From NCBI GenBank assembly GCA_023390555.1, contig JAEWCQ010000022.1:1-64000 (forward strand): a DNA stretch of 64,000 bases, written 5' to 3'. How positions within the stretch are numbered: position 1 is the first letter of the stretch; the number at the start of each line of letters is the position of its first letter. The stretch is from Bacillota bacterium. GTDB taxonomy: Bacteria > Bacillota > Clostridia > Lachnospirales > Lachnospiraceae. Positions 26,055 to 34,399 of the stretch are shown here, piece by piece. A program made the position numbers and the translations under genes. The notes below the pieces were generated by a model. That model did no database searches and had not been told where the DNA came from. It saw only the letters and a program-made list of their open reading frames with translations.

Positions 26055-26327
26055 TTATTCATGCCCTTTCACAATGTTTGGTTTTCCCTATGTGTCAAAA
26101 AATATCACTAACTATATTTTTTGTCAATAGAAATAATTTGTATGAGCTCTATAAAGTGCTTACGATAGTCTTGAATTGCAAATCTGGACCATCTTTTAAG
26201 TAATTCTTGCTAATTTAATAATCTCCCTTAAATCTTTGGAAGAATCATATTATGGATACAAAGGATCAACACACTACTGACTATTTATCGTATACGTTAT
26301 GAAAATTCAATAATACATGATAACTAT

Positions 26328-26489
26328 TTACTTAAAAGAAATTGGACAGACCAATAATTCAACCAAAACCGCATATTCTCTCTTGGTTTCAATAACCATT
26401 TTATTATCATTTATTATATCTGCCATAAAAATTGGAAATGAAACCATCCCCTTAGGTAAGCCTTTGTAAACATTATTAAAGTATTCATT
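26328..26489 (-). pseudogene. Possible C-terminal gene fragment in the 26055-26534 gap
   Basis: A minus-strand frame of 53 codons without a start reads 'NEYFNNVYKGLPKGMVSF', 'PIFMADIINDNKMVIETK', 'REYAVLVELLVCPISFK', which looks like real protein. It is bounded by the palindrome at 26491-26520 and a stop at 26328. It may be the end of a gene that lost its front. I do not recognise it. The rest of the gap (26055-26327) is AT-rich with no further signal. Confidence 0.3.
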
Positions 26490-26490
26490 T

Positions 26491-26520
26491 TAATAAGCCG
26501 GGGAATTCCCCGGCTTATTA
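26491..26520. terminator. 30-bp perfect palindrome, likely terminator
   Basis: TAATAAGCCGGGG and its exact complement face each other with only AATT at the centre, giving an unusually GC-rich hairpin in AT-rich DNA. It lies 14 bp after the stop codon of the 26535-26909 gene and would terminate that transcript. Confidence 0.75.
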
Positions 26521-26534
26521 ATGAAAGGTAAGAC

Positions 26535-26909
26535 TTATTCAAATTTTGGTAGTTTACTCTCTCCACTTTCAATCAGCTCTAAAAGAAATTTTGCATTTGT
26601 TTTAGAGTCGTTACACCCTATTTTGTCATCACTGGTTCCAATAACATAGTTCATTGCATCAATAACCATCCCAGATTCTATGATACGTATGATACAATTT
26701 ATCCTGTTGCGAAGCTGTGCATCTGGCATATCATCACAATACAGAACGTGAAATTCTGACAAGAAGTTATCCTTCCCTTCTTTTGTTCTGCACAAGTTAT
26801 AGTTATCCAGAACTTCCATTGTAAATGAACCTACAAACCATGCTCCTGCTGTTTTAATAATAGCTTTCATATCTTCATAATTATTCAATTTGGTTAATGT
26901 CCGAAACAT
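26535..26909 (-). CDS. Unknown 124-residue protein
   Basis: I do not recognise this small soluble protein. It opens 'MFRTLTKLNNYEDMKAIIK' and includes 'AGAWFVGSFTMEVLDNYNL' and a final 'AKFLLELIESGESKLPKFE', with mostly helical character. A good AGGAAGTG ribosome binding site precedes the ATG at 26909, and a strong hairpin follows the stop, so it is expressed as a single-gene unit. Its neighbours are of mobile or accessory type. Confidence 0.6.
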   Translation of the reverse strand: MFRTLTKLNNYEDMKAIIKTAGAWFVGSFTMEVLDNYNLCRTKEGKDNFLSEFHVLYCDDMPDAQLRNRINCIIRIIESGMVIDAMNYVIGTSDDKIGCNDSKTNAKFLLELIESGESKLPKFE

Positions 26910-27186
26910 GCGGTCACTTCCTTTCTATTTATAACCACATTTTACCAAATGAATTAATGTATGTCACGAATTATGGTTTTAATCAAGTTTTCATTAACAA
27001 CTAGCTGATAATAAAAACTTATTAATGTTGGTCACTAAAGTTCTACTTCATTCACTGCGTATTCTAAGCAACCCTTTTTAATCACTGAAAATACACGCAC
27101 GGACCAAACACCCGCTTGATTACACCTTTAATTACTTTTCTATGAGCAATGCCTCAAACCTCCTTATTTACAGGATTTTTTGACAG

Positions 27187-27215
27187 TAGCGTACGGTTCA
27201 AGTCCCATCTTCTGC
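27187..27215 (+). other. tRNA-Leu 3'-end fragment
   Basis: The segment GTACGGTTCAAGTCCCATC followed by TTCTGCA resembles the T-arm and 3' acceptor strand of a leucine tRNA whose acceptor stem starts GCAGAAG. The 5' half of the tRNA is absent, and the T-stem is mutated. Such 3' ends are left as attachment sites when integrative elements insert into tRNA genes. The remainder of the 26910-27486 gap has no intact gene other than the small frame listed next. Confidence 0.4.
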
Positions 27216-27341
27216 ACTGCAGAATTATCGCTAATATTTATCTTAACTTCTATGCAATATCTTCCAAAAGATAGTTCCGTATATTTAAATGCGCTTGCTA
27301 GCATCGGAAAGCAGAAAATACATAAACATTACAATCAAATC

Positions 27342-27467
27342 TCAATAATCTAGCCCTTCCAATACACTGCTCTTATTTGCTTTCCAGTGAATATAATTGT
27401 ATTTCTCGCAGTAACAAATTGCTATAGGATCAGTTCTACCAAGTGAATGGTAACGGATTGTCCTCAT
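27342..27467 (-). CDS. Possible 41-residue protein
   Basis: A short frame begins 'MRTIRYHSLGRTDPIAICY' 20 bp after the stop of the upstream 448-residue gene on the same strand. It contains a Cys-Tyr-Cys and ends 'SSVLEGLDY'. The composition looks coding, but there is no clear ribosome binding site, so it may be a remnant. Confidence 0.3.
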   Translation of the reverse strand: MRTIRYHSLGRTDPIAICYCEKYNYIHWKANKSSVLEGLDY

Positions 27468-27486
27468 AACACTTATTTTATGATTT

Positions 27487-28830
27487 CTAGTAGCGATACC
27501 TCCAATAATTTGATTCTTTAAATTCTAATTTTCTGTCCTTTTCTTCTGTATCTTTTTCATGCTCTCGTTTTCCCATAAATTCATCCTCACGGCTTATAAT
27601 TGGATCATACCAATCAGCTTTTTGTTTTGCCCATTCAATCCAAGTGCAATCATCTTCCGTCTTATCCGGTTTTTGTTCTACCGCATCTATATATTTTCTT
27701 ATTTCACATGCGATTTTATAATCCTGTGCCTGATTTACAAGCTGCTTTGTCTTTAAAACTTCAAGTTTTTTTCTTTGCCTCTCCTCTTTTTCCTTTCTTT
27801 CTTTTTCTTCTTGAATACGCTGCATTTCTTTTAGACGCTCTGTTACAATTCTTTTGTCCTCAGCATCTTCATACAACTTGATTAAAATTTCTCCTAATCG
27901 ATCTTCTACTTTTTCTTCTTCATTATCCCTGAAAAATTTTTTATCACTAAATACGATGCGAAGCTTTCCGTTATAAATATAGTCATATTTTCTAATCTGG
28001 GGCTTAGATGCCCATGTATAATACTTAACCCTATCATTGTATTCGACTAATTCTTTTGCCTCTTGTTTTGTTAATTCATGCGTTATTTTATCTTGACCCT
28101 CTCGGAATAATAAACTTACTGGTTCCCCATGTATCCACATGGACAAATCTGGATCAATTCGTCCCCCTAATGTTTCTACTGCAACGAATAAGGCATCTAA
28201 CAACTTATATATACGTGGAAATGTAGCGGAATCAATTTCTTTTATATATAATGGCTCTTTTGTATCATTACTGTAATATCTTGGTCTACCATATATATTC
28301 TTTTCAAATTCTCTCTGCTGCTTGTTCCATGCAATTACAGAATCCCGATATTTAATTACTTGGGGATGCAATTTCTTATTCTCCCGAATTTCTAATGAAG
28401 CTGCTACAGCAAGCACCTTCTCACGTTCATCTGTATCAAGGAATTGCAAAAATGAACTATTTGAGATACTTTGTGCAACATTCTGCCGAAAAAAATTATC
28501 CTGTTTGTCGGATGAAGTTTCTACGATATCCTGTACCGATTTCGTAATCTTTTCTTTTCTAATTTTTTCTAATTTAATTCCGGCTAGAAATAATGTTACA
28601 TTTTCAATATCAGATTCTGGCAATTGTTTCACTTCTTTTGAAACGTCCTTCCCACAATTTAACCTTGTCCAATATCCAGAAGCCGGGAATGGTATATTCG
28701 TCTCTCTACAACTTTCAAGTAGTCGTTGATAATTAAGATTATATTTTTTAGCCACACCACTCACTGAGATTTTCCATATTTCATCATACAATTGCTTTCT
28801 CGACAGTGTTATAACATGTAAATCTGGCAT
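27487..28830 (-). CDS. Accessory-region protein with HTH-like N-terminus and coiled coil
   Basis: This 447-residue protein begins with a segment of the type 'LSRKQLYDEIWKISVSGVAKKYNLNYQRLLESC' (quoted in parts: 'YDEIWKISVSGVAKKYNL' and 'RLLESCRETNIPFPASG'), which resembles a helix-turn-helix found in many hypothetical proteins of mobile elements. The centre is mixed alpha/beta. Residues of about 340-370 are a charged coiled coil ('EEKERKEKEERQRKKLEV'). The ATG at 28830 overlaps the stop of a short upstream frame (TGATG), which implies coupling. A GAAGGAGAGGAGG site precedes it. The function is not known; DNA binding is inferred. Confidence 0.65.
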   Translation of the reverse strand: MPDLHVITLSRKQLYDEIWKISVSGVAKKYNLNYQRLLESCRETNIPFPASGYWTRLNCGKDVSKEVKQLPESDIENVTLFLAGIKLEKIRKEKITKSVQDIVETSSDKQDNFFRQNVAQSISNSSFLQFLDTDEREKVLAVAASLEIRENKKLHPQVIKYRDSVIAWNKQQREFEKNIYGRPRYYSNDTKEPLYIKEIDSATFPRIYKLLDALFVAVETLGGRIDPDLSMWIHGEPVSLLFREGQDKITHELTKQEAKELVEYNDRVKYYTWASKPQIRKYDYIYNGKLRIVFSDKKFFRDNEEEKVEDRLGEILIKLYEDAEDKRIVTERLKEMQRIQEEKERKEKEERQRKKLEVLKTKQLVNQAQDYKIACEIRKYIDAVEQKPDKTEDDCTWIEWAKQKADWYDPIISREDEFMGKREHEKDTEEKDRKLEFKESNYWRYRY

Positions 28831-28906
28831 CACAACTCCTCCTCTCCTTCATATGGTACATCCGGTTTTTCATATTTTCCAAGCGAAAACGCATACTCAA
28901 ACAATT

Positions 28907-29251
28907 CTAATTCTTTTGTTCTGCGTCTTCGCTTAATAGAAAAAGCAGATCTTGCTTCATTTCTTCAAATTTTTCAATAATTGTACTCAAATTTTTTTCG
29001 ATATTTTGAACTTGAATTTCAGATACTTTTCCATATTTGTATGCAATCATTCGTTCTGCAATAATTTGATAAGACCAGCTTTCTGAAAATCTTCTATCTT
29101 TTTCCTCATTATGTATTGCAAAGCCTATGGGAAGCAAATTATTTCTCATCCCAATACTTACTGCCATTGACGATATACCCAAATATTCCCCTGCTATTTT
29201 GCAAGTGATTTTTGGCATGTTTCTAATTTCTTCATCTGTATACTTATTCAT
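28907..29251 (-). CDS. Small putative DNA-binding protein, possible frameshift at its end
   Basis: This 114-residue protein has an N-terminal helix-turn-helix-like part ('KITCKIAGEYLGISSMAVS') and a C-terminal coiled coil ('NLSTIIEKFEEMKQDLLFLL'). Similar short proteins are common beside integrases in Lachnospiraceae elements. Directly after its stop, another frame continues with coding character ('ELELFEYAFSLGKYEKPDV', ending at 28830) and has no start codon of its own. One missing base near the stop would join the two, giving a protein of about 145 residues. Alternatively a separate tiny gene starts at a rare codon. Confidence 0.55.
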   Translation of the reverse strand: MNKYTDEEIRNMPKITCKIAGEYLGISSMAVSIGMRNNLLPIGFAIHNEEKDRRFSESWSYQIIAERMIAYKYGKVSEIQVQNIEKNLSTIIEKFEEMKQDLLFLLSEDAEQKN

Positions 29252-29439
29252 TTCCCGCCTCCATAAGCAATTTTTACAAAAAAATTATATAACAACACGT
29301 TTGGTTTTATATAAAAACCAGAGATACTGATATCAACTAACGCTCAGCATATTGCTACAAAGAACATACTTTGGCGTTTAACATTAATTATTTCCATATC
29401 ACAATAATCACAAAGGAATTTGTTTAGTTATATATTTCC

Positions 29440-30114
29440 TCATCTATGAACATCTTGTATTATTTGCTCTTTAATCATTAGTAGATGATCGTCCATTAAT
29501 AAATAATCCTCTCTTCTATTCACCTGTGAATGAACAGTTTCCATTATTCCTCCGCCTCTTAACCCGTTAAGAATATATTTTTTCTTAACCATAGCAATAC
29601 AATCTCTCTCTACATCATTAAGATAAGCCACAGGAACCTTAATTACGTATATTTCATCTACGTCGTTTGGACCAAAGGTACAATCAAAATGATTAGATGG
29701 ATATGACCAGTGGGCCTTGATTCTATCCTGGATATTATTTCTAGTTTGACCTATATAAATCCCGCGAATCTCAGATAAACAAAACATATATATGCCTATA
29801 CAGTTTTTATAATTGGCAAGACAATCTACCTTTTCAAATAGAGCTTTTCCATTATATGAATATCTACTTAATAACATCTCAATATTATCAGTATATTCCT
29901 GTTTATCCAGCCCCAAGCGTTGTCTCAAGTTATTCATTTCTCCAATAGAATTGTATATGGTATATCCTAGCGCAAAAAAATTATTTTTAATCATCTGCTG
30001 GCAGTACTCATCGAAAGAAAGATTTCCGATTCGCTCCTTGTAAAATGGATCATCAAAACATATGGTTGATTTAGTTCTCTCCCATTTTTTTATCCATTTA
30101 ATCCAATATACCAA
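29440..30114 (-). CDS. GIY-YIG nuclease-domain protein
   Basis: The 224-residue protein carries a GIY-YIG domain in its second half: 'GIYMF' at 107-111, 'GIYIGQT' at 118-124, the catalytic Arg131 in 'IQDRIKAHW', and a likely metal-binding Glu169 in 'AYLNDVERDCIAMVKK'. Such domains cut DNA in homing endonucleases, UvrC-like proteins and some restriction enzymes. The N-terminal 100 residues are unlike known DNA-binding parts I can name. It lies 9 bp from the next gene, so the two form an operon. The biological role is open. Confidence 0.75.
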   Translation of the reverse strand: MVYWIKWIKKWERTKSTICFDDPFYKERIGNLSFDEYCQQMIKNNFFALGYTIYNSIGEMNNLRQRLGLDKQEYTDNIEMLLSRYSYNGKALFEKVDCLANYKNCIGIYMFCLSEIRGIYIGQTRNNIQDRIKAHWSYPSNHFDCTFGPNDVDEIYVIKVPVAYLNDVERDCIAMVKKKYILNGLRGGGIMETVHSQVNRREDYLLMDDHLLMIKEQIIQDVHR

Positions 30115-30123
30115 AGCTGTTAT

Positions 30124-30663
30124 TCACAGATTTTTCCATGACATCTGGTCATATAAAGGCAAAAAGTAAATTCCGAAGAATTTGATTTTATTTCTACTCA
30201 CCCCACCTTGCAGTTGAATATTTTCAAATCCATATGTAAAGTTACTATTATTTCTGGCAAAATCATAGAATTCTACGAACGTATCAAAGTGTCTTTCCTC
30301 TTTTCCTTGACTGTTATAATAAATAATACTTCCAAGTCTACTTTTCATAAAAAGAAATCTATATGATAAATCATACTTAATCAATTGTGACATTTCATTT
30401 TGGATTTTACCACCAAAATATACAGAATGATAATCCCAAATTTCATGCAAATACTGCTCTGTAAGACTTATGCCTAATTTTTTATATTCGTCAATATCTG
30501 ATTGCATTAATTCTATTTTTGCGTTATTAAAAATAACAATTTTCCTCTTATCTTTTTGAATAGCATTCTCTAACTCCTCAATTAAAGCATTTATCTCTTT
30601 ATCTACTTGGGCGCATTCTTTTTTCTTATGAATCTTCCTGTATTTCTTGCCATTCTTTTTCAT
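30124..30663 (-). CDS. Unknown protein partnered with the GIY-YIG gene
   Basis: This 179-residue protein has a strongly basic start ('MKKNGKKYRKIHKKKE') followed by a helical, charged region and a beta-rich end ('GSIIYYNSQGKEERHFD', 'NKIKFFGIYFLPLYDQM'). The basic N-terminus suggests nucleic-acid contact. It is encoded just upstream of the GIY-YIG gene on the same strand. I do not recognise the family. The ATG at 30663 is preceded by AGAGGTGAC. Confidence 0.55.
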   Translation of the reverse strand: MKKNGKKYRKIHKKKECAQVDKEINALIEELENAIQKDKRKIVIFNNAKIELMQSDIDEYKKLGISLTEQYLHEIWDYHSVYFGGKIQNEMSQLIKYDLSYRFLFMKSRLGSIIYYNSQGKEERHFDTFVEFYDFARNNSNFTYGFENIQLQGGVSRNKIKFFGIYFLPLYDQMSWKNL

Positions 30664-30779
30664 TATTTATGTCACCTCTTTTACTGCTTTGAATCTATAT
30701 TACAAAAGTGGACACGATTAGTAAAACTTAAGCTAACCACATTTTGTTTTCAAAAACTATGTATTACATATTTTTAGGG

Positions 30780-30797
30780 AATATATACTGACTTAGT
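30780..30797 (+). repeat. 18-bp direct repeat, right copy
   Basis: This is an exact match, in the same orientation, to 4465-4482, 26.3 kb away. It lies in the 30664-31080 gap, which holds no convincing gene; a 77-codon minus-strand frame here lacks coding character. Confidence 0.4.
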
Positions 30798-30948
30798 AGT
30801 TTACCGATTGGCAAACTTTGAATTTTAATATACCAGCCACTATTTTTCATCCTCTTCTCTCCAATTTCATTATAGTTCTTTGGCAAATCTGATTCAAGGT
30901 AAAATTCTTGCAAAATCCACATAAAACCATATTTTTTGACAAAAAAGA

Positions 30949-30972
30949 AAGGCCCTGTCAAGCAGAGCCTTA
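30949..30972 (-). terminator. Terminator reading leftward, likely for the ECF operon
   Basis: On the minus strand an imperfect stem (AAGGCTCTG / CAGGGCCTT with one mismatch) is followed by TTCTTTTTT. It would stop transcripts coming from the ECF importer genes after they pass antisense through the small-peptide copy at 31081. Confidence 0.65.
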
Positions 30973-31011
30973 TTGTATATGCAATATTAATTGCCACAAT
31001 CTGAGTAAAAT

Positions 31012-31167
31012 CAACCTTTCCATGGCCTATCTAATATTATCAGAAGGGGTAACAGTCTATTTAAGCTCGATTGGGTCATCATGTCGATTATCATACTCTG
31101 TATCATAGCAATGGGACTTTACCAGTTGATCAACTGGCTGGAGAAGTGGTATTTGAAAAAAATATAG
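31012..31167 (+). repeat. Small-peptide repeat element, copy 2
   Basis: This is the second near-complete copy of the element at 23718-23874. Similarity starts at 'GTAAAATCAA' and runs through the peptide's stop codon. Unlike copies 1 and 3 it lacks the GC-rich hairpin after the stop. It lies between the accessory region and the ECF importer. Confidence 0.7.
31081..31167 (+). CDS. 28-residue hydrophobic peptide, copy 2
   Basis: The frame starts 'MSIIILCIIAMGLYQLI' and ends 'NWLEKWYLKKI'. It differs from copy 1 at four conservative residues, with many silent codon changes. The reading frame is conserved for about ten codons upstream of the ATG as well ('NSLFKLDWVI'), so a longer form with a rare start codon is possible. 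The gene lies on the strand opposite to the neighbouring importer operon, which has no terminator before it, so importer transcripts would be antisense to it. From 31168 to 31395 I see no further gene. Confidence 0.6.
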   Translation: MSIIILCIIAMGLYQLINWLEKWYLKKI

Positions 31168-31395
31168 TTTTTTATGGTCTTGTCACTTGCAGTGAACCAC
31201 CGCTTGCGCAATGTCCATACAATGCTGATCACCTCGAAGGGATGAAATGCCACCTAAATTGTTACTCCCTTCGAGATCATCCGGAATTTCCGTCATCCTT
31301 TATCTGTAAGCAGCAATTCTCATGTCTCTCTCCAGCTGGAATGCACATGCTGATTCGTTCTTTCGTTCCATATAGAAATCCGCTGTATTTTTTGT

Positions 31396-32859
31396 TTAGA
31401 AGGCAAAGAATTTTTTTAACTTCCCCACTCCGCCGGGATCCAGCTTGTATACATCTTGCAGTATTCCATTATCGATCTGTACCACATGTGTACATGATTT
31501 TAGAATCAACTCAAGATCATGTGTCACTACAAACACGGTCTTTCTTCCAAGAAAAGAAAGAAGCATCTGTGCTGTTTCTTCCATATGATCATAATCAAGA
31601 CCGCTGGTTGGTTCATCAAAAATCAGAATATCCTTATCCGCTAATACAGCTGCAGCAATTGCCACCCTCTGTTTTTGTCCGCCTGACAAACTCATTGGAT
31701 GCCTGTCTTTATACTCCATCAAATCTAATTTTTTCAATACCTGTTCGGCTTTTTCTTCTTCCACATCTTTTAATTTCAGTGTTACATCTCCAATGACCGT
31801 TTCGTTAAAAAGCTGATGTTCTACGTCCTGCATAACCATATAGCTGCAGTTCGTCATCTTTTTCTTTGTGTTTCCATGTATTGTCACAGTACCTTTAAAA
31901 TGCTTATTCAGCCCACAGAGGCATTTTGAAAATGTACTTTTACCGGCACCATTATGTCCAATCACTGCAACGATGGCATGCTCCGGAATTTCCAGGCTTT
32001 CAATGCGCAGTGCATATTCTTTTTCATGCCTGTATTTATATCGAAAATTCTTTAATATCAACTTTTCCTTCGCATCTGCTTTAACCGGTACTGAATAGTC
32101 AAGTGCATCCATATCCATTGTTCGAAGTCCCAGTTTTGTTAAATGCGAATTACTGAGACTTTTGAACTCATTCATCGAAACATCAAAGTCAACCTTCCCC
32201 TCATTCAGGTAAATCACACGGTCACAGATATTTTTTAGCCAATACAATCTGTGTTCTGCGATTATGACAGTCTTGCCCTGATTCTTCCACATTTTTATAA
32301 TTTCGACCAGATCTTTAATCGCATCTACATCCAGATTTGAAGTTGGTTCATCTAACACCAGAATCTCCGGACTGGTCGCACAGGCTGACGCGCAGGCAAT
32401 TTTCTGCTTTTCTCCACCGGAGAGCAAAAAGATACTTCTTCCCATCAAAGCCTCTATTTGGAAACGTCTCACGGTATCTAAATAGCGTTTTACGGATTCA
32501 TTTCGCTCCAATCCTTCGTTTTCACATCCAAATACAATTTCACCCGATGTATCTACACAAAAGAACTGACTTCTTGGATTTTGAAATACACTGCCGACTT
32601 TTTTTGAAACCTCATATAATTCTGTTTTTCTTACATTTATCCCATCGACCATAATGGTGCCACCAATGCTGCCTTCATAATAGTGAGGAATTAAGCCGTT
32701 CATCAGCCTTGTTATGGTCGTTTTCCCGCATCCGGACTTTCCGCAAAGCAAAACAATCTCGCCTTGCTTTATGTGAATATGAATATCATCCACCGTGCCA
32801 CCATCCAGGTTCTTATATTTGAAATTTAAATTCTGTATATCAATCACACAATTCTCCAT
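31396..32859 (-). CDS. ECF transporter ATPase with two fused nucleotide-binding domains
   Basis: This 487-residue protein combines two ABC ATPase domains. The first has 'GKSGCGKTT', 'LSGGEKQK' and 'ILVLDEPTSNLD'. The second has 'GHNGAGKST', 'LSGGQKQR' and 'ILIFDEPTSGLD'. It powers an energy-coupling-factor importer together with the T and S proteins encoded just upstream. Fused A subunits are common in group I or dedicated ECF systems. All catalytic residues look intact. It is the last gene of the operon that begins at the TetR gene near 38671. Confidence 0.92.
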   Translation of the reverse strand: MENCVIDIQNLNFKYKNLDGGTVDDIHIHIKQGEIVLLCGKSGCGKTTITRLMNGLIPHYYEGSIGGTIMVDGINVRKTELYEVSKKVGSVFQNPRSQFFCVDTSGEIVFGCENEGLERNESVKRYLDTVRRFQIEALMGRSIFLLSGGEKQKIACASACATSPEILVLDEPTSNLDVDAIKDLVEIIKMWKNQGKTVIIAEHRLYWLKNICDRVIYLNEGKVDFDVSMNEFKSLSNSHLTKLGLRTMDMDALDYSVPVKADAKEKLILKNFRYKYRHEKEYALRIESLEIPEHAIVAVIGHNGAGKSTFSKCLCGLNKHFKGTVTIHGNTKKKMTNCSYMVMQDVEHQLFNETVIGDVTLKLKDVEEEKAEQVLKKLDLMEYKDRHPMSLSGGQKQRVAIAAAVLADKDILIFDEPTSGLDYDHMEETAQMLLSFLGRKTVFVVTHDLELILKSCTHVVQIDNGILQDVYKLDPGGVGKLKKFFAF

Positions 32860-32902
32860 TCTTCCAACTGTCCGCCAACGATTTATCCTTTCATTATGCA
32901 GC

Positions 32903-33634
32903 TTATACAGAAACGAATATAGCCATTACGATTACAGCGAAATACAGTATCATCATCATGTAGTCGATCATACGGAACTTCACCTGATTTACGCAGACTC
33001 TGTCCATATCTCCGCCCAGCCCACGCGTCATCGCCGACTGGGATAATTCATCCCCAATCTTTACCATACAGATCATGAGCGGTACGATCCTGTATTCAAC
33101 AAACTCACCAATATGTTTGATGTCAAATAGAATTCCTCTCATTTTCATTGCATCATTGATACTTCGAAATTCACAGGCAATTGTCGGAAACATCCGAAAC
33201 ATCACGCAGAATGGAACGATAATTTTATCTGATACATGCCACTTTTTCAAACCTGCCGTAAATTCACTCACGGTCGTCGTTGTCAGAATATAAGCTCCGG
33301 CAAATACCATTGGCATAAACTTTACAAAGATGATTGTCATAGCGACCAAAAACAGCTGCAATCCCCCTTTTGCTTGAGGGAACGCATATTCTGTCACAAA
33401 TATTGATATAAAATAAAGTCCTCCATAGATACATACAGACCTTATTTTACCTGCGATAATCATAAGCAGAAAAATCATAAGGCATACAACATGCTGTAAA
33501 TAAGGAATCCTGTTTCCCAGCCCTCCCAGTAAAAACAATGATATCATGACAAGTAACATGATTTTTGTACGAATATCCAGTATGTATGGCTTTCGTTCAA
33601 ACGGTCGCATCAACTGTCTATTTGTGTATTCCAT
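32903..33634 (-). CDS. ECF transporter transmembrane protein (T component)
   Basis: The 243-residue protein is an EcfT: several hydrophobic segments, then the cytoplasmic coupling region with Ala-Arg-Gly-like motifs, here 'INDAMKMRGI' and 'LSQSAMTRGLGG', which contact the ATPase. The stop of the S-component gene directly abuts its start. It carries energy from the double ATPase to the substrate-binding S component. Confidence 0.9.
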   Translation of the reverse strand: MEYTNRQLMRPFERKPYILDIRTKIMLLVMISLFLLGGLGNRIPYLQHVVCLMIFLLMIIAGKIRSVCIYGGLYFISIFVTEYAFPQAKGGLQLFLVAMTIIFVKFMPMVFAGAYILTTTTVSEFTAGLKKWHVSDKIIVPFCVMFRMFPTIACEFRSINDAMKMRGILFDIKHIGEFVEYRIVPLMICMVKIGDELSQSAMTRGLGGDMDRVCVNQVKFRMIDYMMMILYFAVIVMAIFVSV

Positions 33635-34261
33635 TTAAACCAGACCTGCTTTTTCAAAATGCTTTCGACTGATTGCTTTTGCAATATATGCTCCAATAAC
33701 AGCAGCGACCATGATTCCAATGACCATAACCGGAATCATCCAGGGCGGAAGAAAACTGGATAAAGCATCTGCATATTCCTGCCCATATTCCTGTCTGGAA
33801 GCAAAATAGCCGGTTGGGTTCAGAAAAATCGGAAAATAGTTTCCGAATAACCATAATGAAAACACTGCATAACTTATAATAATTGCTTTTACGCTCTTAT
33901 ATTTTCCTGCCTTTAAAATAAGGTCCGCCAGAACCGCAGCTATAATTGCAAATAGAAACGGATAAATTCCCATTCCACATAAACCCGTAATGGCACCTGT
34001 TATAATTCCGGAAATTGACAGCATCCCGAATTTATTAACTTTTGTGTAAAAAAGTATCATAGGAATCGCCCCTAAAATTGGTGCAACAAACGCATAACAC
34101 ACCATCAGTATGGGCACGAGTCCCAGGAATGCGCAAATCATCACAATCACAAAATAAATAGCGGTATAAATGCCGATATTGATTAAATCCTTTCCACTCC
34201 ATTTCTTTGCATCAAACTGAATGCCTTCGTTGTCATACTTCAGATTACTACTCATTTTCAT
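33635..34261 (-). CDS. ECF S component, Trep_Strep (MptD-like) family
   Basis: The 208-residue membrane protein has about six hydrophobic segments and the look of the Trep_Strep family of predicted ECF substrate-specific proteins ('WSGKDLINIGIYTAIYFV', 'VAPILGAIPMILFYTKV', 'GCGMGIYPF'-like segment 'TGLCGMGIYPFLFAIIAA'). The substrate of this family is not firmly known. The genes upstream encode IrtAB/YbtPQ-like ABC proteins, so a metallophore or its metal is a good candidate. The 138-bp gap in front of it (34262-34399) shows no clear promoter. Confidence 0.85.
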   Translation of the reverse strand: MKMSSNLKYDNEGIQFDAKKWSGKDLINIGIYTAIYFVIVMICAFLGLVPILMVCYAFVAPILGAIPMILFYTKVNKFGMLSISGIITGAITGLCGMGIYPFLFAIIAAVLADLILKAGKYKSVKAIIISYAVFSLWLFGNYFPIFLNPTGYFASRQEYGQEYADALSSFLPPWMIPVMVIGIMVAAVIGAYIAKAISRKHFEKAGLV

Positions 34262-34399
34262 GAACCTCCTCTTTGATTAGCTATTTCTAACTTCATTCAA
34301 ATACGATCTTTCCTTTTTGCAAATGTAAATCTGTATCTCTTTTTTGAAACAATCTCTTTCCATTTCTGTGTGTACGTTTGCAGCCTCATCAGGGATGTT

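Noticed and set aside
30764..30997. 77-codon minus-strand frame near the direct repeat
   Set aside because: It spans a terminator and AT-rich DNA, has no ribosome binding site, and shows no family resemblance.
30908..31108. Plus-strand 66-codon frame overlapping small-peptide copy 2
   Set aside because: The matching frame in copy 1 ends early and is not conserved, whereas the frame starting at 31081 is conserved in both copies.
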